Source: Shimia sp. R9_2
GTDB lineage: Bacteria; Pseudomonadota; Alphaproteobacteria; Rhodobacterales; Rhodobacteraceae
DNA: 64,000 nucleotides
Assembly: GCF_017743735.1 (NCBI RefSeq)
Contig: NZ_JAGHRO010000009.1
Coordinates: 82,532 to 146,531 of the forward strand
Direction: 5' to 3'
Shown: piece by piece, positions 37,792 to 48,853 of the stretch
Layout: each line of letters begins with the position of its first letter
Position numbering within the stretch: the stretch's first letter is position 1
Notes under the pieces: model-generated
The model's input: only the letters and a program-made list of their open reading frames with translations
Databases searched by the model: none
Told to the model about the DNA's origin: nothing
Position numbers and translations under genes: made by a program

Positions 37792-38781
37792 ATGGCTAAA
37801 AATAAAGACGAAATCCAAAAAATTCCTGATAACCTTGATAGCGTCGTAAGTTCCGTTGTGGATAGCACGACTCCTAACAATGACGTGCTGGACGCCGTTT
37901 ACAGCGGTCAATTGCCTATCGCTGATATTGAACTTGATTGCGCTGTTCTCGATGGAGGTGTTCGAGTTCTATCTGAACGGGCGGTGCACCGCGCTTTCGG
38001 CAGCAAGAGAGGTGGCTCCCATTGGAAGCGGATGAAAGAAAATGAGGACGGCGCCAACCTTCCCTCATTTTTATCAGCAAAGAATTATTCGGAATTTATT
38101 TCCAGAGACTTAGAGGAGGCGCTAAGAACGCCAGTAACCTATCGAGCAAATAGTGGCGCTACGCCCGCAAACGGGATCAGGGCGGAGCTACTTCCAGAGA
38201 TTTGTGGTGTAATTCTTTCGGCGCGCCGGCATGGCAAGTTACACCCATCTCAACAGCATTTGGCGATACAGGCCGAAATCTTGATGGAAGCATTCGCCAA
38301 GGTCGGGATCATAGCGCTTGTTGATGAGGCAACCGGCTATCAAGTCGATAGATCACATGATGCGCTACGGCTTCTTCTCTCAAAGTACATCGCGCAAGGC
38401 TTGCAAAAATGGTTAAAGACTTTCCCCGACGCTTTCTTTGCGGAGTTGGACCGACTCTACGGGAATGACACCAGCCATGGTAAGCGCCCTCAGTACTATG
38501 GGGGCTTTATCAACAAGTACGTCTACAACCCGATTGAAAACGGCTACGTTAAGCAAGAGCTAGACAAGTTGAATATTGATGATGACGGAAAACGGCGCGC
38601 ACGTTTTCACCAATGGCTGAGTGATGAAGGTAGAAATATGCTTATCCACCAGATTGGTCGGGTACAAGGGTTGATGGAAATGTGCGTTGACATTGATAAT
38701 TTCAAAACCGCCGCGCAAAAGCAGAAAAATGTTTCGGTTGCCCCATATCTCTTTGATGAGATGAACAAGATTATTGATTAA
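37792..38781 (+). CDS. P63C-domain protein
   Basis: A 329-residue soluble protein with the P63C domain in its C-terminal half: the stretch LQKWLKTFPDAFFAELDRLY near residue 200, then YGGFINKYVYNPI. The N-terminal half includes SERAVHRAFGSKRGGSHWKR and GIRAELLPEICGVILSARR. P63C proteins occur in phages, plasmids and mobile islands, and their function is unknown. ATG 37792 has AGGA 7 nt upstream and is preferred over TTG 37789. Base composition is more AT-rich than its neighbours, and a transposase remnant precedes it, so it was probably acquired. A shared terminator follows. Confidence 0.8.
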   Translation: MAKNKDEIQKIPDNLDSVVSSVVDSTTPNNDVLDAVYSGQLPIADIELDCAVLDGGVRVLSERAVHRAFGSKRGGSHWKRMKENEDGANLPSFLSAKNYSEFISRDLEEALRTPVTYRANSGATPANGIRAELLPEICGVILSARRHGKLHPSQQHLAIQAEILMEAFAKVGIIALVDEATGYQVDRSHDALRLLLSKYIAQGLQKWLKTFPDAFFAELDRLYGNDTSHGKRPQYYGGFINKYVYNPIENGYVKQELDKLNIDDDGKRRARFHQWLSDEGRNMLIHQIGRVQGLMEMCVDIDNFKTAAQKQKNVSVAPYLFDEMNKIID

Positions 38782-38784
38782 AAA

Positions 38785-38809
38785 ATTGGCGCCCAGTGCT
38801 GGCGCCAAT
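38785..38809. terminator. Bidirectional terminator between P63C and gbcB
   Basis: A perfect 9-bp stem, ATTGGCGCC with GGCGCCAAT, around a 7-nt loop. On the reverse strand it is followed by a T-run, so it can end the gbcAB transcript. On the forward strand it lies 4 nt after the P63C stop. Confidence 0.8.
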
Positions 38810-38865
38810 CCAAAATCGGCTAGCTAGTTAGATATAGGCCCCTTTCTTTGTATCTTTGCGCTGGC

Positions 38866-39945
38866 TCAGACCTCTACTGCCACTTTTCCAATCGGGTTGG
38901 AGCAGCAGGCGAGGATGTAGCCGGCTTCGATGTCGTCGTCCGAAATGCCGCCGTTGTGGACCATATGCACCTCGCCTTCGGTCTTTTTGACCTTGCAGGT
39001 GCCGCAGACGCCGAAGGTGCAGCCTGAGGGGATGTTGAGCCCGACCGAGCGCGCGGCGGCGAGCACGGTTTCGGTTTCGGCCACTTTTGCGGTGACATCA
39101 GACGTGGCGAAGTGGATTTCTGCCTTGCTGTCCTCATCAGGCACCACATCATCCAGCGCGGGCTGTTCGGCTTCGGTTTCCACCGGCGCGCCGAAGCTCT
39201 CCTGATGGTAGTTGTCCATGTCAAAGCCCAGACCGGCCAGCGCTTCGCGCACCGCTGTCATGAACGGCTCCGGCCCGCAGCAATAGACCTCACGGTCAAG
39301 GTAGTCAGGCGCCATCAGACCCAGCATCAGCTGGTTGAACTGGCCTTGATAGCCCGTCCATGGGCGGTAGGGATCGGGTTCTTCGACCACAAATTTGAGA
39401 TCCAGCCCGGGGGTGCGGCTGGCCATCTGTTCGAGACGCTGGCGGAAGATGATTTCCGAGGGGCGTTTGGCGCAGTTGATGAAGACGGCGTCCAGTTCCT
39501 GACCTTCGTCCCACATGCAGGTGGTCATCGACATCATGGGGGTGACGCCGGAGCCTGCCGAGATGAAGAGAAATTTCTTCGCCGTGCTGCCCGCGTTGGT
39601 GAAGAGGCCTGCTGGCCCCAAGGCTCTGAGGCGCATGCCGGGGCGCAGGTTGTCGAGCATCCAGCGGGTGCCGATGCTGTCAGGCTGTGCCTTGGCGGTG
39701 ATGGTGATCGAGCGCGGACGCGAGGGTGAGGAGGAGATCGTGTAGGTGCGGTGCACCACGCCTCCCGGCTGCCCCGGTGCGGGGATTTCGAGGGTCAGGA
39801 ACTGCCCCGGATCATAGGCGAAGAGGGCGCCGGATGGGGCGCGGAAGGTGAAGCTTGCCGTGTTGGGCATTTCCGGCACGATGGAGACGCATTCCAGCAT
39901 CTCGTTGTCCTGCCAAACAGTTGCGGTGGTCTGAAGATCTTTCAT
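38866..39945 (-). CDS. gbcB: Glycine betaine demethylase reductase subunit (ferredoxin reductase type)
   Basis: A 359-residue electron-transfer protein: FAD/NAD(P)H ferredoxin-reductase domain followed by a plant-type [2Fe-2S] domain. Flavin-binding HRTYTISSSPSRP and GSGVTPMMSM, then nucleotide-binding CCGPEPFM, are visible. The cluster ligands are SGCTFGVCGTCKVK with the last Cys in ILACCSNP. It would feed electrons to the Rieske oxygenase encoded just upstream. ATG 39945 has GGAG 7 nt upstream and lies 4 nt after the gbcA stop. A related demethylase or carnitine-type monooxygenase reductase is the alternative. Confidence 0.82.
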   Translation of the reverse strand: MKDLQTTATVWQDNEMLECVSIVPEMPNTASFTFRAPSGALFAYDPGQFLTLEIPAPGQPGGVVHRTYTISSSPSRPRSITITAKAQPDSIGTRWMLDNLRPGMRLRALGPAGLFTNAGSTAKKFLFISAGSGVTPMMSMTTCMWDEGQELDAVFINCAKRPSEIIFRQRLEQMASRTPGLDLKFVVEEPDPYRPWTGYQGQFNQLMLGLMAPDYLDREVYCCGPEPFMTAVREALAGLGFDMDNYHQESFGAPVETEAEQPALDDVVPDEDSKAEIHFATSDVTAKVAETETVLAAARSVGLNIPSGCTFGVCGTCKVKKTEGEVHMVHNGGISDDDIEAGYILACCSNPIGKVAVEV

Positions 39946-39949
39946 CACA

Positions 39950-41475
<1,526 letters not shown>

Positions 41476-41664
41476 CCCGCAAGATATTTTGAAGTCTGAT
41501 TGCCTCTAAAATTTTTGCGACCTTTCCGGTTGCAAAACAGACATTGGTCCGATCAGGGGTAAATTTTCGAAAGAAGCCGTGGGATTTTCTGAAAAAATGA
41601 TGCGCAAGATGGGCGGGTTTCGGCCAAAAAATGCGCATCTTGGCCTTTGCGGGGCGTAGGGGCT

Positions 41665-42567
41665 TTAGAATGTGAAGCCGAGAAGGCCGAGGCTGAAGAT
41701 CAGGATCATAAGGCCGGTCAACATCTGTAGCGCCGGCAGCATGGTGGCCACGCCGTGCAGGGAGCCTGATGACATCACAGCCAAGCGCCGGGCGGCAGTG
41801 CTTGAGACCGCCACAAGGCTTGTCAGGGCGGCGGTGCCCAGCCCCATAACCACAACGGCCAGAGCGCCGGCGGTTTTGATGTCCATTTGCCACGCGATGA
41901 CCAGCAGGAAAACGGCGCCGGTGCAGGGCCGGATGGCAATGCTGAGGATCAGCGCGATGGCCTCTCTGACAGATGTGAGGCGGGCGGCTTCCTCAGCCGT
42001 CGGCCCATGCGCGTGACCGCAGCCGCAGTCATCATGGGCGTGGTCATGGGAGTGTTCACGGTGGTGGCTGTGCTTGGCCGCGCTTTTGGGAAGGGCGCGC
42101 GCACCCCGCCAGATGATCGCAAGGCCGACACAGGAAATGGCGAGATAGCTGGCTGGGGCCAGAATGTCCTCGGTCCACCCCGTCATCTGTTGCGCGCTGG
42201 CCTGCACAATGGAGAAACCGCCATAGACCAAGATGATCGCCCAAAGCGCCTGTGCGAGGCTGGAGGCCACTGCGAGTGACAGCAGGCGCATGGCGGAGAC
42301 TTCTGTACCGAGCCCCACACCGCCAACGAGATATTTGCCATGCCCCGGCCCTAGCGCATGCACAAAGCCATAGGCTGCGGTTGCGCTGAGAAGCGCAAAG
42401 TAAGCGCCCGGCTCGCCCATTTTCAAAGCACGGACTGTTCCGGCCATCTGGTTTTGAAACCCACGCTGCGCCTCAAGCGCCCAAGCGGAGACTGAGGAGA
42501 AATCCACCATCCAGAAGACCGCAAGCGCCAGCGCTGCAATCACGCAGAAAGACAGTATCACGCGCAT
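41665..42567 (-). CDS. NicO-family metal transporter
   Basis: A 300-residue inner-membrane protein with about six helices of the NicO/RcnA family (HALGPGHGKYLVGG near residue 72). A cytoplasmic His-rich loop, KHSHHREHSHDHAHDDCGCG near residue 165, binds divalent metal. It overlaps the DUF1007 gene by 10 nt, a pairing common for these transporters. The probable operon starts at a Zur-like box with a ZigA-type GTPase, so zinc is the likely metal; family members are better known for nickel and cobalt. The direction of transport is uncertain. Confidence 0.8.
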   Translation of the reverse strand: MRVILSFCVIAALALAVFWMVDFSSVSAWALEAQRGFQNQMAGTVRALKMGEPGAYFALLSATAAYGFVHALGPGHGKYLVGGVGLGTEVSAMRLLSLAVASSLAQALWAIILVYGGFSIVQASAQQMTGWTEDILAPASYLAISCVGLAIIWRGARALPKSAAKHSHHREHSHDHAHDDCGCGHAHGPTAEEAARLTSVREAIALILSIAIRPCTGAVFLLVIAWQMDIKTAGALAVVVMGLGTAALTSLVAVSSTAARRLAVMSSGSLHGVATMLPALQMLTGLMILIFSLGLLGFTF

Positions 42568-43247
42568 ATGAGGATGATCCTATCGGCAAACTCCTTGCCT
42601 ACATTGGGGATGCTTGGGGTCTCTTCTCGGCTGAGCAGGGCCAATGAGGCTTGCAGGCTGTTGTTCTTGAGCGCTGGGTTGAAGGGGATCACCTCAGCGC
42701 GGCACCCTTCTGCTGGGCCCAAGAGTTCGGGCGTGTCGGTGATGGAGAATGCAAAGAAATAGGTGGACTCATAAAAGGCGACCTCTGCCGGGGAAGCGCC
42801 CAGCGGGAGCGCCGTTTTAAGATCGCGTGTGAAGGTGAGCTGCAAGCGCCCGTCAATCAGCTGGGCATCGAGATCTTTGGGCCAATCGAGAGAAACACGC
42901 TCGCCATGTACTGACAAATGGGCGGAGCCGTTGAAATCCAGTGGCCAATTGCTTCTGATGCGGATGAGCTCTTGCCGGTCCGCTTCATCCAAAGAGCCTT
43001 CGGCGTTGAGAGACATGTCGTGGGAGGACAGAATGTAGAGCGTCTCAAAGGCATCGTAGAGCCAGGTGACGTTGAGGGCAGTCAGGCGGTTTTCCGCGTC
43101 AAACACGAAATCCACACCGCCGTCGACAAAGACATGCGGATGCGCCTTGGCTTGCGGGCTGAGCCCGAAGAGCAGGCAGCAGAGTGCCGTGATCAGAATA
43201 TTGTGTTGAAGCGCAATGAAGGCGCGACGCGAAGGAAGATGTCTCAA
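42558..43247 (-). CDS. DUF1007 exported protein
   Basis: A 229-residue protein with a Sec-type signal (hydrophobic run LITALCCLLFGLSPQAKA) and a mature start AHPHVFVDGGVDFVFD, which is the conserved DUF1007 opening. Domain members are usually next to NicO-type metal transporters, as here. The His and acidic N-terminus after cleavage suggests a periplasmic metal-binding role. The listed start is TTG 43247. A gap of 114 nt separates it from the DUF1826 gene upstream in the probable operon. Confidence 0.78.
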   Translation of the reverse strand: MRHLPSRRAFIALQHNILITALCCLLFGLSPQAKAHPHVFVDGGVDFVFDAENRLTALNVTWLYDAFETLYILSSHDMSLNAEGSLDEADRQELIRIRSNWPLDFNGSAHLSVHGERVSLDWPKDLDAQLIDGRLQLTFTRDLKTALPLGASPAEVAFYESTYFFAFSITDTPELLGPAEGCRAEVIPFNPALKNNSLQASLALLSREETPSIPNVGKEFADRIILICA

Positions 43248-43361
43248 GACGGTTTCGCCTCAGTCCTTGAGGGTGCATGTGATGAGAGGCCTTTGGACCC
43301 CTTGTCGCCTAATATCTCTCAGGTTGCGATGTGATCAAAGCTTTCTTAGGGGCAAGCGCGA

Positions 43362-43997
43362 TCAAATTTCCTTTTGTGGATCAAAGACCGGGTCCAGTAC
43401 CAACACAGAGCGTGTTTCTCCGGTACCTTCGATGGGAGGCGAACGGTGGAGCAAACCGGATTGCGGGGTTTCCGGCCAGAGCGTGCCGCGCAGGACGATG
43501 GGCGCGCCGGTGGGAACTGTGAACACCCGGTTTGGCTCTTCGCCGTTGGGAGAGATCCCATATTGCGTTCCAGTGCCGCGGTAGGTGCAGACGAGGCGCG
43601 CCGTCACCGCATCTATGTGAAAGCGACGGCAAGCGTTGGTGGTGATAATGTCAAAGCGTAACCGCAGATACGGGGCGTTCAGGATATTGGCAAAGGCCAT
43701 CGCCATCTCGGAAACGTCGTCGATCAGAAGCGCGCGTTCCGGGCAGTCGGGCGTTCCTGAGAGGGCACAGACCTGCAACAACGTGTCTTTCACCCGATCC
43801 GCACGCAAGACCACCCGCGCGTTTGGCAGGTGATCAGGAGGAAGAGATTGCATCCATGTTGTCAGCTCCGGCGCCAATTGGCGCTGCCAGAGCACGGCGG
43901 CGCAGCCGGGATGGTGGATGGCAGAGAGGGCCGCCAGATTTGGGGCCAAGCCAACACCAATTGCGGCGTCTTTCACCACCTCGCGTGAGACACTCAT
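43362..43997 (-). CDS. DUF1826 protein
   Basis: A 211-residue soluble protein with the DUF1826 pattern: [11 protein letters not shown], the Arg/His strand [19 protein letters not shown] and [11 protein letters not shown]. Members usually travel with COG0523 GTPases in zinc-responsive loci. It overlaps the ZigA-type gene by 4 nt. Its Cys and His content would suit zinc handling; biochemical function is unknown. Confidence 0.78.
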   Translation of the reverse strand: MSVSREVVKDAAIGVGLAPNLAALSAIHHPGCAAVLWQRQLAPELTTWMQSLPPDHLPNARVVLRADRVKDTLLQVCALSGTPDCPERALLIDDVSEMAMAFANILNAPYLRLRFDIITTNACRRFHIDAVTARLVCTYRGTGTQYGISPNGEEPNRVFTVPTGAPIVLRGTLWPETPQSGLLHRSPPIEGTGETRSVLVLDPVFDPQKEI

Positions 43998-45208
43998 GCC
44001 ACCTCCTCAACGCGGCGCCAGCCGGGGAAGGGATCCGGCATGTCCAGTGGGAGCGCCTCTGGTCCGGCTGCCGAGATCACGGGCAGCAAGCAGCCATCAA
44101 GCTTGGCCTTAAGCGCGGGCCAGTCGATGTTTGCGCCGATGAAAACCAGTTCCTGACGGCGATCACCCCATGGTTCCACCCAATGCTGTTCTAAATACGC
44201 TTGTGCGGAGGCATGTTCGGGCCAGCGCTCTTTGGGCACGGTGGCCCACCAGGTGCCCATAGGTTTCACGCTGGACAGTGCGCCAGCCAGCGAGAATTCC
44301 GCAACCCATTCTGGGCGGGTGGCAATCCAGAAGTGGCCTTTGGCGCGGATCACGCCCGGCATTTCGCCGTTCAGGACCGCGAGAATTTTCTCCGGAATGA
44401 AAGGTTGGCGGGCGCGGTAAACATAGCTGGTGACGCCGTATTCTTCGGTTTCGGGCACGTGATCGGCAAAGCCGTAAAGCTCTTTGGCCCACATGGGATG
44501 TTCGTGGGCTTTGTCAAAATCAAACAGACCGGTATCGAGAATTTTCTCTGCGGCCACTTCGGAGTGGTTGGTCTCAATGATTTCGGCATCCGCATTGAGA
44601 CTGCGGATGATTTTGCAGGCGGCATCGATCTGTTCAGGTGTCGCATCAGCCACCTTGTTCAGGATCACCACATCGGCAAATTCCATTTGATCGGTCAGCA
44701 GGTGCACCAATGTCCGCTCGTCTTCCTCGCCCATGACCTCGCCGCGATCGCGCAGAAAGTCGTGGCTGGAGAAGTCTTTAAGCAGGTTGACCGCGTCCAC
44801 AACGGTGACCATAGTGTCGAGCCGGGCAACGTCAGAGAGGCTTTCGCCGTATTCATCGCGGAAATCAAAGGTTGCGGCGACCGGGAGCGGTTCGGCAATG
44901 CCGGTGGATTCGATCAGCAGATAGTCAAAGCGGCCTTCGGAGGCGAGGCGGCGCACCTCGTCAAGCAGATCATCACGCAGGGTACAGCAAATGCAGCCGT
45001 TGGACATTTCGACCAACGTTTCCTCGGTGCGGCTGAGTTCGGTGTCGGCGCGTACGAGATCGGCGTCGATGTTCACCTCGGACATGTCGTTGACGATGAC
45101 AGCCACGCGACGCCCCTCGCGGTTGTTCAGAACGCGGTTGAGCAGGGTTGTCTTGCCGGCGCCCAGAAACCCTGAGAGGACGGTGACGGGAAGGCGTGTG
45201 TCGCGCAT
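43994..45208 (-). CDS. zigA: ZigA-type COG0523 zinc-linked GTPase
   Basis: A 404-residue G3E GTPase predicted to deliver zinc to client enzymes during zinc shortage. Walker A is [16 protein letters not shown], the metal-binding CxCC motif is [13 protein letters not shown], and Walker B/guanine motifs [10 protein letters not shown] follow. A C-terminal CobW_C domain occupies about residues 265-390. A Zur-like box lies about 185 bp upstream. It heads a probable four-gene operon with DUF1826, DUF1007 and NicO genes. Confidence 0.88.
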   Translation of the reverse strand: MRDTRLPVTVLSGFLGAGKTTLLNRVLNNREGRRVAVIVNDMSEVNIDADLVRADTELSRTEETLVEMSNGCICCTLRDDLLDEVRRLASEGRFDYLLIESTGIAEPLPVAATFDFRDEYGESLSDVARLDTMVTVVDAVNLLKDFSSHDFLRDRGEVMGEEDERTLVHLLTDQMEFADVVILNKVADATPEQIDAACKIIRSLNADAEIIETNHSEVAAEKILDTGLFDFDKAHEHPMWAKELYGFADHVPETEEYGVTSYVYRARQPFIPEKILAVLNGEMPGVIRAKGHFWIATRPEWVAEFSLAGALSSVKPMGTWWATVPKERWPEHASAQAYLEQHWVEPWGDRRQELVFIGANIDWPALKAKLDGCLLPVISAAGPEALPLDMPDPFPGWRRVEEVA

Positions 45209-45390
45209 GAAGGGACCTCATCTGTGTTGGTGCCAGAGCTGGCGGGTGGTGACGGTTGGTCGGTCAAGAGGGGGAGGCAATTTCAGGAAGGCACCTGAGG
45301 CGAGGCGGTTTGGACATACCGGCGCCGACGCAGGCATTTAGAGGGGTCTGTATGCGCTCCGAATTTGCTGACTCTCCATATCGCGAATAT

Positions 45391-45408
45391 GTAACGTTAT
45401 ACCATAAC
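45391..45408. promoter_or_regulatory. Candidate Zur box
   Basis: GTAACGTTATACCATAAC agrees with the alphaproteobacterial Zur consensus GTAATGTTATAACATTAC at 15 of 18 positions and keeps its TA-centred symmetry. It lies upstream of the zigA-type gene in an otherwise empty region. Zur with zinc would repress; the operon would open when zinc is scarce. Confidence 0.75.
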
Positions 45409-45626
45409 ACTACACAAGGAGCTTTTTTGACCTGACGCGATTTTCGCGGTGACTGCGCCAGCACGCCCCGCGTCAAACAAACGATGGGGACTAAGAATTT
45501 GGTTTTTCAATTGAATTGACAGCGGGAGAGGTTCCTACACCTCCCCGTCTCGATGTCTTTGACACCAAGTTTGAGCGGAGGATCGCCGCTTTGCATCAGT
45601 CGCATTCAGGCGACTGCAAGTTGGGA

Positions 45627-45646
45627 GGCCCCTTTCGGAAGGGGCC
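45627..45646 (-). terminator. Terminator of the chemoreceptor gene
   Basis: A perfect 8-bp stem, GGCCCCTT with AAGGGGCC, around TCGG, extended by flanking GGG and CCC. It lies just beyond the chemoreceptor stop codon on the reverse strand. No long T-run is present. Confidence 0.65.
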
Positions 45647-45672
45647 GCCCGATTAACTTGTGTAGATGTGCC

Positions 45673-47604
45673 TTAGGCTGCGTTTGCCACAGACTGTTCT
45701 GAAGCGTTTGAGAGTGCGTCAGTTTGGAAGAAGCGCACCAATTGTTCCAAGTTGCTCGCATCTGAGGCGACCATTTGAATCGCGGCGGTAGCCTCCTCGA
45801 CCATGGCGGCGTTCTTTTGGGTCATGTTGTCCAACTGGGACATGCCGACGTTGATTTCATCAAGGCCGACAGACTGCTCTGACGCGCCTTCAGCGATGCC
45901 GGAAATCAATTGCGTGATTTCGTTGACGCGGGTCGAGATGCCGTTAATTGCTTCGCCTGCCTGGCTGACAAGGTCGACGCCATTTTCGATCTGATGCGCG
46001 CTGTCTTTGATGCGGGCATTGATCTGCAAAGCGGCGTTGGCAGATTTGAGCGCCAAGGCACGCACTTCGGATGCCACAACCGCAAAGCCTCTGCCAGCCT
46101 CACCGGCACGGGCTGCTTCTACGCCCGCGTTCAGAGCCAAGAGGTTGGTCTGGAACGCAATGTCGTCAATCACACCGATGATTTGAGAGATCTCATCGGA
46201 GGTGTGCTGAAGGTTGGTCATGGCCTCAACGGCATCATGGACCACTTTGCTGCTTTCTTCAGCCTGTTGTTGCGCGCCGAGTGTGCTTTCTTCCACGCTG
46301 CGGGCATTGTCGGCAGTTGTGCGGACGGTTTCTGTCATCGTGGCGAGTGCGGCGGCGGTTTCTTCCAAGGTCACAGCCTGGCTTTCGGTTCGATGGGCGA
46401 GACCTGTGGAGGCCTGATTGATTTCAGACGCGCCGTTGGAAATGGAAATCGTGGAGTCGACAACTTGACGCACGGTTTCTGAAAGCCGCTCTATGGCGTT
46501 GTTAAAGTCATGCCCAAGCTGCTGATAGCCTTCGGGAAGCTCGTGCGCGATGCGCGCAGAGAGGTCGCCTTGTGACAGTTGGGACAGTCCGGAACCGATG
46601 GCATCCACTGCCGACTTTTGTTCGGCAAAGCGCTGCTCTGCCTCTTCTTGTTGAAGATGCTTCTGCTGCTCAATGCGTTTGCCAAAGGCGGAAACCGCAT
46701 TCAGAATGTCGCCAATTTCATCGTTGCGGGTGGCTGTATCCGCGCTCTGTTCGGCGCTCTCTTGCTGTCCGGCCTGCTCAATGCGTGCAGGGACGGCGCG
46801 AATGGGGCGAATGATGCCGAAATGAACCGATACGAGGGCGGCTGTGGCGGCGACAAAGGCGGTTATGGCCAGAGCGATGTAGGACAGGGTTTCCCGCTGC
46901 TTTTGATCCACTTTGGCCGCTGCGATTTGCGCCTCGGTCACTTCGGATTGCACCAGCATCAAACGATCAGACAGGGCTGAGAACTGGATACTGGCCTCAT
47001 CGAGGCTGCGGCGCAGTGCTTTGGTTTTCAGAAGCTCCTCGAACCGAAAGTTATTGCGGGCGGCCTGAAAATCTCCGGCGCTGGCCAGTCGGAGGGTGCG
47101 GCTGTTTGAAACTGTATAGAGCGATGCGAGACGATCAATTTGCCCTGCGGCTCTGGTCAGATAGAGGATGTGCTTTTCCAACTGATCGGTTGGCAAACCC
47201 GTGCGTTCGATGGCGGAGGCAAACCCGATGATGCCTTTCAGATAGGCGCGAATGGATTTTTGCAAATCCGCGCGTTTTGCGGCCTCGTCTTCAGGGGCAA
47301 AGCGATCAGCCGCCAGGTTGGCGCGGCGGGTGTTTTCCATCTGAACCATGGCGCGGTTGATGTTCAGCAGAGCGTTGGTGACGTTGTTGCTGTTCTGTGT
47401 GAGCAAGCGATTGCTGTCTACGATGAGGGATTTTTGTGACAGGAGGCCTGAGGATTGCACATGGGCGTTCCAGATTGAAATCACCACAATGGCGGACAAG
47501 AGGATCATCGGCCCGATGACCCAGGCTAGAATCCGTGTGGCCAGCCGCATCTGGAACTTTCCGGTGAAGGGGCGTTTTCCGGAGGCTACATTCGAAATTT
47601 TCAT
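45673..47604 (-). CDS. Methyl-accepting chemotaxis protein
   Basis: A 643-residue transmembrane receptor. First helix at about 27-47 (WVIGPMILLSAIVVISIW), periplasmic helical sensor domain (about 50-240), second helix at about 245-265, HAMP region, then a long signalling coiled coil. The hairpin tip reads AFQTNLLALNAGVEAARAGE followed by GRGFAVVASEVRAL, the CheA/CheW-binding core. It ends EQSVANAA and has no NWxxF-type tail for CheR/CheB docking. The upstream gene on the same strand encodes an exported repeat protein 22 nt away, a candidate ligand-sensing partner. Confidence 0.93.
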   Translation of the reverse strand: MKISNVASGKRPFTGKFQMRLATRILAWVIGPMILLSAIVVISIWNAHVQSSGLLSQKSLIVDSNRLLTQNSNNVTNALLNINRAMVQMENTRRANLAADRFAPEDEAAKRADLQKSIRAYLKGIIGFASAIERTGLPTDQLEKHILYLTRAAGQIDRLASLYTVSNSRTLRLASAGDFQAARNNFRFEELLKTKALRRSLDEASIQFSALSDRLMLVQSEVTEAQIAAAKVDQKQRETLSYIALAITAFVAATAALVSVHFGIIRPIRAVPARIEQAGQQESAEQSADTATRNDEIGDILNAVSAFGKRIEQQKHLQQEEAEQRFAEQKSAVDAIGSGLSQLSQGDLSARIAHELPEGYQQLGHDFNNAIERLSETVRQVVDSTISISNGASEINQASTGLAHRTESQAVTLEETAAALATMTETVRTTADNARSVEESTLGAQQQAEESSKVVHDAVEAMTNLQHTSDEISQIIGVIDDIAFQTNLLALNAGVEAARAGEAGRGFAVVASEVRALALKSANAALQINARIKDSAHQIENGVDLVSQAGEAINGISTRVNEITQLISGIAEGASEQSVGLDEINVGMSQLDNMTQKNAAMVEEATAAIQMVASDASNLEQLVRFFQTDALSNASEQSVANAA

Positions 47605-47626
47605 ATTTCTGGTCTCCTCGGAACGC

Positions 47627-48553
47627 TTAGGTGGATGGCTTGGTGAGCGCGGCCAAGATCAGCTGTGCGTGTTTGATTTCGCGGTACACATCAGACGGGG
47701 TTTTGCCGCCTTCATAGGGGGCGAAGACCACATGCGGGGCTGCGTTTGTGGCGTTCATCAGCGCCATGGTGTCTGCGTAGGCGCGCGAAAGCACCACGAT
47801 CACGTCATCGGGCGAGATCGGACCGGATTTGGCGGCAGGCACGGTGACTTTGCCCGGTACAGCAAAAGCCGGATCGTTTTCGGAGAGAGACTGCAGATCT
47901 TGAAGAAGTGACAAACCCGCATGGTAGGCTTCTGAGGGGGTGCGTCCGGATTCAGCTGCGAGATCGGATTCGTTGATGGACAGCCCTTGTTTTGCCAGAA
48001 CGGCGCTTAGGGACTGGCGGATGCTCACCGCCACGCGAAAAACGTCGTTTGGCACAGTGGCAGGCACGCCAAGCGCTTTGAGCTCACCAGACACTCGGAG
48101 CAGGCTGCCGTAAACATCTTTGGGTTTCTTGCCGCTTTGGAGATCGACGGAGATGGTGCTCTCCTCAAGTCCATAGGTCGGGCGGAGATCTTGAGCCTCA
48201 ATCAGCAGTTGGTCGACGAACTCTTTGACCTCTGCCGGAGTCACTTTGTGGACTTTGACCTGATTGAGACCGTGGGTTTCCAGGCCGTTCATAAAACGGA
48301 GGAGCTGAACTTTGCGCCACTGGTCGCGCGCCAAAAACAGCACGTGTCTTGGCATCGCGTCATCATCTGGTGTCGCCGCGGTCGCGCTCTTGGTGAAGTT
48401 TTCCTGATTCAGGACCTGAAGTTCTTGTACCAGTGCTTCGGTCACTTGGTAGACGTGATCAGGTTTGACCCCCGACGCTGTTGATGGCTGTGCAAGGGCA
48501 ATCAAGCCGGAAAATGCAATGCTGAATGAGAGAGTGATCTTGGTGATGCTCAT
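47627..48553 (-). CDS. Exported protein with alternating PxDVY helical repeats, chemoreceptor-linked
   Basis: A 308-residue protein with a Sec signal (ITLSFSIAFSGLIALAQPSTA). The mature part repeats a motif of the form GxxPxDVY: GVKPDHVYQ (about 28), GKKPKDVYG (about 142), GRTPSEAYH (about 203) and GKTPSDVYR (about 285). Between these lie weaker versions, VTPAEVK, VPNDVF and SPDDVI. Each motif begins a predicted helix, giving a periplasmic helical-repeat fold. No family is recognised. ATG 48553 has GGAG about 9 nt upstream. Tight linkage to the chemoreceptor (22 nt) suggests it binds a ligand for, or docks on, that receptor; this is inference. Confidence 0.65.
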   Translation of the reverse strand: MSITKITLSFSIAFSGLIALAQPSTASGVKPDHVYQVTEALVQELQVLNQENFTKSATAATPDDDAMPRHVLFLARDQWRKVQLLRFMNGLETHGLNQVKVHKVTPAEVKEFVDQLLIEAQDLRPTYGLEESTISVDLQSGKKPKDVYGSLLRVSGELKALGVPATVPNDVFRVAVSIRQSLSAVLAKQGLSINESDLAAESGRTPSEAYHAGLSLLQDLQSLSENDPAFAVPGKVTVPAAKSGPISPDDVIVVLSRAYADTMALMNATNAAPHVVFAPYEGGKTPSDVYREIKHAQLILAALTKPST

Positions 48554-48853
48554 TTTGAGGCTCCATCGGTCAGTGTCGCGCGTTTGGTGTCCTAACGTCA
48601 TCTGGAGAAGAAAGAGTTAAACTGGCAGCGGGGGCTGCAAATTGAATTTGTAGTTGGGAGGTGGAGATCAAAGTGCAGCAAAATAACGGTAAAACCGAAA
48701 ATTATGTGAAAAGGACAAGGGCATTCTGTCCAAGTTTGCGGCGGTGAGCAGTTGTCTCGGGGTGCGAACGTCGCGTCACCAAATCGCTTCGGACCACGCC
48801 TCACTGTGCCAGATAGAGTTGACTCGAAGACGTGCATCGTGGATTGCTGCACG
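48554..48853. other. Divergent intergenic region
   Basis: About 300 bp between the exported repeat protein (reverse) and the third cobalamin riboswitch (forward). I see no gene. It probably holds promoters for both directions. Confidence 0.45.

Noticed and set aside
37464..37799. 111-codon forward frame starting MGEGGVMRRK
   Set aside because: The same DNA in the two other frames gives recognisable transposase fragments, so this frame is a shadow.
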